This document shows, piece by piece, positions 23,501 through 32,500 of a DNA stretch of 64,000 bases. The notes beneath the pieces were generated by a model. It searched no databases. It was not told the origin of the DNA and worked only from the letters and a program-made list of their open reading frames with translations. Within the stretch, counting starts at the first letter, position 1. Every line of letters begins with the position of its first letter. Made by a program: the position numbers and the translations under genes. This stretch comes from Tridacna crocea (Eukaryota; Mollusca; Bivalvia; Cardiida; Cardiidae), in contig OX031059.1 of the NCBI GenBank assembly GCA_943736015.1, positions 49,239,159-49,303,158 of the forward strand, given 5' to 3'.

Positions 23501-26500
23501 CCCTACTCAGTGTTTAAAAGCCGCTTTGCATATGGTTGTAAAATGTTTGTGTGGAAAAGGGTTGATTAGCAGCCACACAGTCAGTGTTTGATCTGTTTTT
23601 TTTTTGTAGATTCTGTTGTTAGAACATCATACTACAAGTATTTCCATCCAAAAGAATGTCTCATATCAAATGGTGTGCTAAACAGAGCTATCAGTCAGGC
23701 TGCAGGAAAATCTATGGGGTTTGGAGCTGATGATGAAAATAATGCCCAGTAAGAATTCAGATAAATTTCTGTACCTTTTGGTAGTTTAACTCTTTAACCC
23801 ATTACCAAACGACAATATTTTAGACCGGTCCAAATTGAAAGAATGTGCAGACGACAAAATAAAAGTGACAGAAAATTTGAAATTTAGTTTGTAAAAGGTA
23901 GAAAACATTGTAAAGGGTAGAAAACATTTTGGGAAAAGGAGAAAATGCTGGTTACCTGCATTTTCTCCTTTTCCCATAATGTTTTCGAAAGGCTTCTTTC
24001 TGAGGGGTGTCAGAAGTAGGGATTGTCAATCACAACTTTCAATGACCCTGAGAGAGAAGCCTTCTGAAAACATTATGGAAAAAGGAGAAAATACTGGTAA
24101 CCAGCATTTTCTCCTTTTCCCACAACGTTTTCTACCCTTCCTAAAACAAAGTTCCATTTTTCAGTCACATTTATTGTGTTGTCTGCAAATGCTTTTAATT
24201 TGGACCAGTCTAAATTTTTGTTGTTTCGTAAAGAGTTAATAGATTCAAATCTAGGACTTGTACTGTTAATCAACATTCAGATTTGTATTTCATCTTGTTT
24301 GAATTTATTGTTCCTGAAAGAAAACTGTAGAAGAGTTCAAAAATGGTGAAGCGTGTAACATATATATTTTGAATTTTCTTTTGTGTTTGTTGTACAGAAA
24401 TTGATTGAAAAATAGGATGTATGATCATGAAGATTAACTTTGGTAACAATTACTCTTTGCAATGTTGTTATCATCAACACTTTGGGGCAGATGTTGCTAA
24501 AAGGAGCAATAATTTGTAACAAGCAATCACTTCTTTAATGACCATGTTTTAAATGTTATTAAAACAACCTTTTTTCCTTCAAAACAAATGTTAATTTCTT
24601 CTAGTGTGTCATTGGCAATATACATGTACAGTAATTATTTTGGTTGCTTTGTCTTTTCTGCAATTGGAAGTATACATGTAATTATTTTGGTTGCCTATAT
24701 GCTAATGATTTACTTCATTACCAAAACACAAAATTTTAGACATACCCAAATGGAAATAAAAGCTTTTCAGACAGCAGATTTAGGAAAAATAGTCTATAAT
24801 AGGAAAAAAATATAAATAGTTGCAAAGTGCTGTCTCAGATTAGCAGATTGTGTAGGCTGAACCGAGAATACATTTTACGTAAAGCTCGGAATGCGCCCTT
24901 TTTGTGTGTTACAGACCAGGTTATTTCTTTACCACACAGTCCCAAATATTGGGAAAAAAGATGAGAAAGAAGGCCTTTAAAAAAGTTGGAAAAGGAGAAA
25001 ATACAGGTAATAACTGGTTTATCACTGCCAGATTTTACTTTTGTTTGTGATGGGAGCTTTCAACATCACAGAGTAATGGGTAAACATTGGCAGCTTCACT
25101 TTTGTTTTTTATCAGGGCTTTACAATTCCTGTACCCCTATGGCGCCACAATTAATGTCATGAAACCCTCAGTGGCCATCTTGTCAACAGGAAGTGTGTCT
25201 TTTCCTCTCAACAGACCAGTTTGTGCTCTACATACCCAAAGGGTAAGGAATTCTTCTTAATCTTTTTCTTTTTTCAAAAACATTTTCTAAATTAATTTGA
25301 TTAATTATCTAATATCCTAATTGACTGCAATTTAGAGATGAATCAGAATTTCTGACAAATAAGAACAAGGTGAAGGCTCGCAGTCTCATCTGTGTTCTGT
25401 ACTATGTAATATTATCAGCAGATTCTGATCTAAATAATATCAACTCAGTGGATGATTTATGTCATATAAAGTATTTGAGAGAGTAGATTCCAGATCAGCA
25501 TGTATGATCTGTGCAATCTGATCTTACCTGTCAACAACTCAACAACAACAGGCATTGTAATCCTTGAGTACTGTCATCTTCGCGAGCCAAGGTTACGATC
25601 ACTACGTGGATCTTACCTTGGCTGATTGAGCTGGATTTCGAGATTCCTGCGATACACCCTCTATTAGATGCTGGTTATTACCCCCCTTTACATCATAATT
25701 CTAAAAGCCAATGACATATGGTTTTACAAACCGCTTACGAATACACATGAAGCGATAAGCAGACATCCTCATGTGTTTACATGTTTACCTTCTATTCGAA
25801 AGGTAGTGACCTTATTGTATTTTTATCAAAGATGAAATGCTTCAAGCGATTTCATTTGTTGCAGTTAGAGCTGGCTGCATCCAATGGAAAAGCGTACAGG
25901 GGAATGTAAAATCAAGCTCAATCAAGGGTAGAGTAGTGTAGTGAATTGTCAGCCTTGGCTTGCGAAGATGGAGTACTGTATAGTAAAAGATTTGGAAAAG
26001 CAAACATTGGTTTCATGTAATTTCTGTGGGCAGAAGGGTGTACCAGTATGTAGGTGAAAAGGCTAATATGCTGTAACCTAAATCTTGTAAATTACAGTGA
26101 TAACTAAACTGTTACTAGTGTCTCACGCCATGTTGACTAACATTTCTTAACTTTTTACCGCACAATCCGGACTTTTTACGACCCTGAGAAAGAAAGCTTT
26201 TGAAAACATTGTGGGAAAAGGAGAAAATGCTGGTAAAGCATTTTCTCCTTTTCCCACAATGTTTTCTACCCTTCCCAAATCGAATATCAATTTCTGATTC
26301 ACATTTACTTTGTTGTCTGCAAATGCTTTCAATTTGGACTAGTCCAGAATTTTGTCGTCTGGTAAAGAGTTAATTCAGTTATAATTCATGCTTGGGGAAT
26401 AGCTATCTGATTGGCTGATGCAGAATGCCACAACCAGTGTGTTGTCTAGTCTTAAAGTTTAGAATAAGAATTTTTTGTAGAAAATTTGGTGATCATAGCC

Positions 26501-29500
26501 TGTCCTTATCATAAAATTTTTCATACATAAAGGATAATTGATTGACTCTTTACCAAACAACATTTTAGACTGGTCCAAATTCAAAGCATTTGCAGATTCC
26601 AAATCAAATCCGGCTCACATTTTGTCCTTGAAAGGGTAGAAAATGTTGTATGGAAAAAAAGAAAATGCAGGTTACCAATATTTTTCTTCTTATCCGACAA
26701 TGTTTTCAAACGCTTTCTTTTTCAGAGTCATTAAATCTTAGGATTGTATGGTTAAGGATTAATGAAATTCTATTAGTATTGTATATGTGTTTGTTTTACC
26801 ATAGGGATCAGGAAAGTTGGCTGTTCTGGGCTCTGTTCATATTTTTCAAGATCAGTACATTGACAAAGAGGAGAACAGTAAAATACTGGTAGGTAGTGGT
26901 TAGGTTTATATCCACTGTTCTGAATGATACATGGACTTGTATGCATCCCTTGGACTGTTTAAGCATAACTCCATTACTTATTCCTTTCCCAAACAATCGC
27001 TGGTTTTTACGGGTCAGGAATAGAAGCCTTTTGAAAACATTGTGGGAAAAGGAGAAAATGCTGGTAACCAGCATTTTCTCCTTTTCCCACAATATTTTCT
27101 ACCCTATCATATAGAAAAATCATCTTTTAAGCAACTGTTGATTTGCCATCTGCGAAATGCCTTCAATTTGGTTTGGTCCAAAATTTGCCGTTTGGGAAAG
27201 GGTTAAGCAGACATTGTAGATCAAGCTTACGCTGCACATTTTGTGCAGTCTGACCTTGAACCTACACTGTCTAATAAAAGAAGATTTTTTTTCTGCATGG
27301 AGATTCATTTAACTCCTTCCCAAACAGTCCCTGGTTTTACTACCCTGAAAAAGGAACCTTTTGAAAACATTGTGAGAAAAGGAGAAAATGCTGGAAACCA
27401 GCATTTTCAACTTTTCCCACAATGTTTTCTACCCTGCAGGAGACAAATTTCAATTTTTTGAGTTATTTTTATTTTGTCGTCTGCAAGTGCTTTCAATTTG
27501 GACCAGTCTAATATTTTGTTGTCTGATAAAGGGTTAAAATGCAATTATTTACCAGGACCAGGGATAAAAAAAAAAGTTGCTCTGTTGTGTGGCCCAGTCA
27601 TTTTTAGGGTGTTTGATTAGCAATAAAGAAATCTTGGGTGAATGGCTGCCGATAGTGTTGGTAACATCAAAGTATCCTTGGTGGCAAGATAATGTTCTGC
27701 AGAGTCCTAGCCTGTCACTAAAAAGCATGGAAAAAAATATAGAAAGTGAATTGTTTCCATGATTGTAATTCTACTGAAAGTTGGTTTACACACACGAACA
27801 CATTAAAATTAAAAAAGAAAACACAAAAAAACTAAATGTTGAGAGTAATTTTAATTGCCAGTGTTCGGAAGTCTAAGGTTTGAATACACATGTCTCATTT
27901 GGAGCTGTTTCTCCTTTTGCCATGTTCTTAAGAGTGATCTAATGCAAAACAATGGGTTGCCTGAAATTTGCCATGGCTCATATTGCATACAACAAAATAT
28001 TTTGGTACAATATGAGAAAAAATACATTCGAATGATACCTTGGTGAAAATTAGGATAAAGAAAGCTGAGTAATTGATATCATAAATAAGAGCTAGCAATG
28101 AAGTAATTGATATCATAAATAAGAGCTAGCATTAAAGTAATTGATATCATAAATAAGAGCTAGCAATGAAGTAATTGATATCATAAATAAGAGCTAGCAA
28201 TGAAGTAAATGATATCATAAAAAAGAGCTAGCGATAAGTAATTGACATCATAAGTAAGAGCTAGCAATATAATGTAATAATGTAATTATATTGTTTTTGT
28301 TGGGGTTTTTTGTACACCTTTTAAGATTGTATTAAAATATTCATATTTAAAAAAAGAATCAAAACTGTGTAACAATATATATGACATATTCAAAATCTTC
28401 ACCTGTATTTTATTACTGATTTTTGACAAAGTTTTCAAGCATTGATCATTTATAACTTAAACATTTTGTCTCATTTAAAACTTTATCTTTTATCTTGTTA
28501 GGATGTATTGATACGATTCCTAACAACAGATGAAATCAAACTCAATGTTATAGATGCTGAAGACCCAGAGGTATGTAAAGCTTGAGGAGTTACTGGCATA
28601 TTCTGCTAATATCTTTGTTGCATAGACACTTATATTATCAAATTCATTACTTTATCAGATTTCATAATTTGTTCTGAAAAAGAACCCAATTCGAATCCCT
28701 GAACCTTTTATCAAACCCATTGATAGAAAAAGGCTTTTTGAAAACACTGTTTGAAAAGGTGAACTTGCTGCCAGTTTAAAGTGATTAAGAAAACATCTGT
28801 AGAAAGAGCAGAAGTTGCTTGTACCAAGTAATGACTCTGTGTCCAAAAATGTTTTTAAAAGTAGTTTGCTGCTGGCATATAGACAAGTAATTGATTTTTT
28901 ATCCTTTCTGACAAAATTCGCACTTTAAATGAACCTGAAAAAAGATGGCTTTTGTAAACATTGTGGGATATTGAGAAAATGCATACCAGCATTTTGTCCA
29001 TTTCCCACAATAATTTCTACTATATCAGACACAGAAATCATCACTTTAGCAGCAATTTATTTTGTTGTCTGCAATGCATTCAATTTTTGTTTCTGTCCAA
29101 AATTTTGTTGTTTGATGGACAATTAATGGGTTCTTTATCATGAATAGGTCTCAGACTACAACACTTTACCAGATGTAGCCAAGTTAGCAGATAAACTTAA
29201 AACTTGTTTACAAGAGAGTGATGATATTCCAAGGGACATAACTGCCTTGTTTGATAATTCACTGTTTAAATTGGACACTAGTTTAGTACCTAAAGCCATC
29301 AAGTAAGTACATTATAGATTGAATGGAGTATAAAAGTTCATTATCTTCCATGCTTGCAGTTTAGGGAATTTTAAGTTTGAAGGCTTTTTACTCTTTACCA
29401 AACAATCCCTGGTTTTTACGGGTATGGAATAGAAGCCTTTTGAAAACAATGTAGGAAAAAGGAGAAAATGCTGGTAACCAGCATTTTCTCCTTTTTCCCA

Positions 29501-32500
29501 CAATGTTTTCTACCCTGTCATAAGACAGAAATCATCTTTTCAGCAAAAGTTGAATTGTCGTCTGCAAATGCTTTCAATTTGGTCCAGTCCAAAAGTTTGT
29601 CATTTGGGAAAGGGCTAAGCCTTTGCAGGAGACAGCTTTTGAAAACATTGTGGAAAATGGAGGTGTATTGTTTTACAAACCACACAGAACAGATATTTTC
29701 CTTTGCTGGTCACTTTTGTTGGTCCGAGAATAACCTGCACAGTAGCAGGTTATAGATAAAAGGGGGTGAAAAAGAAAATAAATTCTTAAAGAATTCTAAA
29801 CATTTTCAGAAGTTTTTCTATGGACTTTTAGTCAAATTTTGTGAAGGAGCTGAAAACTGCATCATCATAAAACTGTCTCTGTCCATAAGTATCTACTATA
29901 AAAATAGGATGGCATTCATAGATGTTTGTCAGGTGATAAAGAGTATAAACATTGTAATTTTACCAATATTTTTCAGGGCTTATGAACAGTTAAATGTGAA
30001 ACATGAACCCTTGTCTCTCATCACTCCACAGTTTGAAACACCACTACCACCCTTACAACCTGCAGTAAGTAGTGTTAACCTAGTTACTAATTGGTACCTT
30101 GTTACCCGTAATTCAGATACATAACCTTTAGAACATTATTGCAACTTTCCCTACATTTTCTTTTAATTAATTTCTGTCATTGTCTTTTTTTTATTTCTTT
30201 TTTGTATTTTCAATAGATTTTGCTTGCTAAGTTTAAAAATAGATTTTACATTGGCGTTGCATTTAGAGGTACAGACTACATTTATGCAGGTAAGGCACCA
30301 GGACAAGATCATCTCTGATACATCATGTGAAAAAAATATGTGAAAGCTAGTTTTCAATTTAACAATATCAGGAACAGATATACAAGTGTAGATCATTCCT
30401 ACTTATTTTAAAGTCTAAGATCTAGATAACAGCGAGATAATATGTTCAAGTCATTGAAGTCACAGTATTCATTGCTACAGCACATAAGAGAGAGTATTAG
30501 CGAACTGTAGAAAATTGTGATTGTTGCTTGATTTAAGATGTATGCATCTTATACATTAGACCTTTAACTCTTTAACAAACGACAAAATTTTAGACTGGTC
30601 CAAATAAAGAGCACTTGACGACAACAAAATATACGTAGATCAAAATTTGAAATTTGTATCCATCAGGGTAGAAAACATTGTGGGAACAGGAGAAAAAGCT
30701 GGTTACCAGCATTTTCTCCTTTTCCTGGTGTTTTCAAAAGGCTTCTAGCTCAGGGTCATAAAAACTTTGGATTGTTTGGTAAAGGTTTAAATAGATTTAT
30801 TGTACAAAATTCTTTATTTTAGGTGTTTCCACCATCTTTTAGAGAATTACCACCACCATCTCTGGATCTGTTTGACCTAGATGAACAGTTTTCTTCAGAG
30901 AAAGTCAGACTTGCTCAGCAAACAAACAAATGTAAGTGATCCCCATTTATTATAAATCAAGCTTACCTCATTATTTTCTGATGCAATTAAACTTCAAGAT
31001 GCACAAATTTGTCTGTAGGAGGCACTGAATAATTGATGGTTAATTGATGTATATCTGTCGTTGTGTTTTGCTTATATTGGGATCTTGCATGGCTCACTGG
31101 TAAAGAATTGGATTTATATCCAGGAAGCTCTGATTTTGATCCATTGAACACACTGGATTTTTCATGAGAGTGTCCTTTGGCAAGACACTTCAGAGCTCTA
31201 CCCTAGTACTGGTAAAACCCAGGAGATACATGTTCAAGGGAGCTGCTTTGTGATGTGACTGAAATAACATTGAAAGCTGAATAAAACATCAGTTAATTAT
31301 TACTTGTCTTTTTTATAGAATGATATAGTATGAACATTACAGATATTCTGGAGTAAGTTAGATATTTAAGGATGTTATTAGTAACATCACATCTACATCA
31401 AGTGCATTATTCACCAACAATTAAAAAGTTTTGTAAGTCTTGATTCCAAGACAAAGGAATCTGATTGGTCTGGAAACAAATATGATTTGTTTAGAAACAT
31501 AGTCTGATTGGCCGAGTTGTTCTTTCTTAGGGTCAGTCAGACTTCCAGCCTTAGAATATAAAATTAAGAATTACCAATGTATACTCCTCACAGAGGTTAT
31601 AATTGCATAAATGATACACAGATAATTTAGGAAATAAATATATGATCCATGCTCTTGCAAATGGGAGCTTAATGGATCACATCTCAGTGGTGTCCGTGGT
31701 CGTGAGGTAGAGCATCGGCCTCATAACCTAAAGGTCCTGAGTTCGATACTCGGGAGCGGGCGTCAACTTTGGGAATTTTCATTGGCCCACACATTCGGCG
31801 CGAGTTCTGGTGTAGTTCCCAGGAAGCAGAATCAAAAGAGATTAGTATAAGTTGTAAGAACTTGTTTCTCAATCGAGGTAAAATAAATATGTTTAAACTT
31901 AACTAAACTAATGGATCACTGTGATGTATTTTATCAAACAAATCATCAGTTAATCATGAGTCCAAATCCTTGTCTAACAACCATCTGAATCATGAGGTAA
32001 ACTGGTCCTTTGATGTGCAGAAAATTGACCAACAGCCAGAAATTTTAGCCCAAAAGCACAGACTGTGCAGGCTGACCTGGGTCAGTACGTTTTTTCAGAC
32101 TTGTTAGAAAATTGTTTAACTCTTTACCACACAAGAAAATTTTAGACAGGTCCAAATTGAAAGCATTTGCAGACGACAAAATAAAAGCAACTAAAAAATT
32201 AAAATTTGGGTTGGGAAGGGTAGAAAACACTGTGGGAAATGGAGAAAATGCTGGTTACCAGCATTTTCTCCATTTCCTACAGTGTTTTCAAAAGGCTTCT
32301 TTCTCAGGGTCGTTGAAAGTCGGGATTGTGTGGTAAAGAGTTAACCCTTTACTCCATAGATACTCATTTCTATGCATTGCTTGAAGAGCCTTTGGAAAAC
32401 ATTGTAACAAAGGGTGAAATTGCTCGTGACAAGCAATTTCACCTTTTGCCACAACGTTTTCTATGCTCTCAAAAGGTGTCATATACATGTAAGAAATGGC

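Noticed and set aside
28069..28270. CRISPR-like direct repeats of 34 bp
   Set aside because: Units are contiguous with no unique spacers, and the host is eukaryotic. It is a minisatellite.
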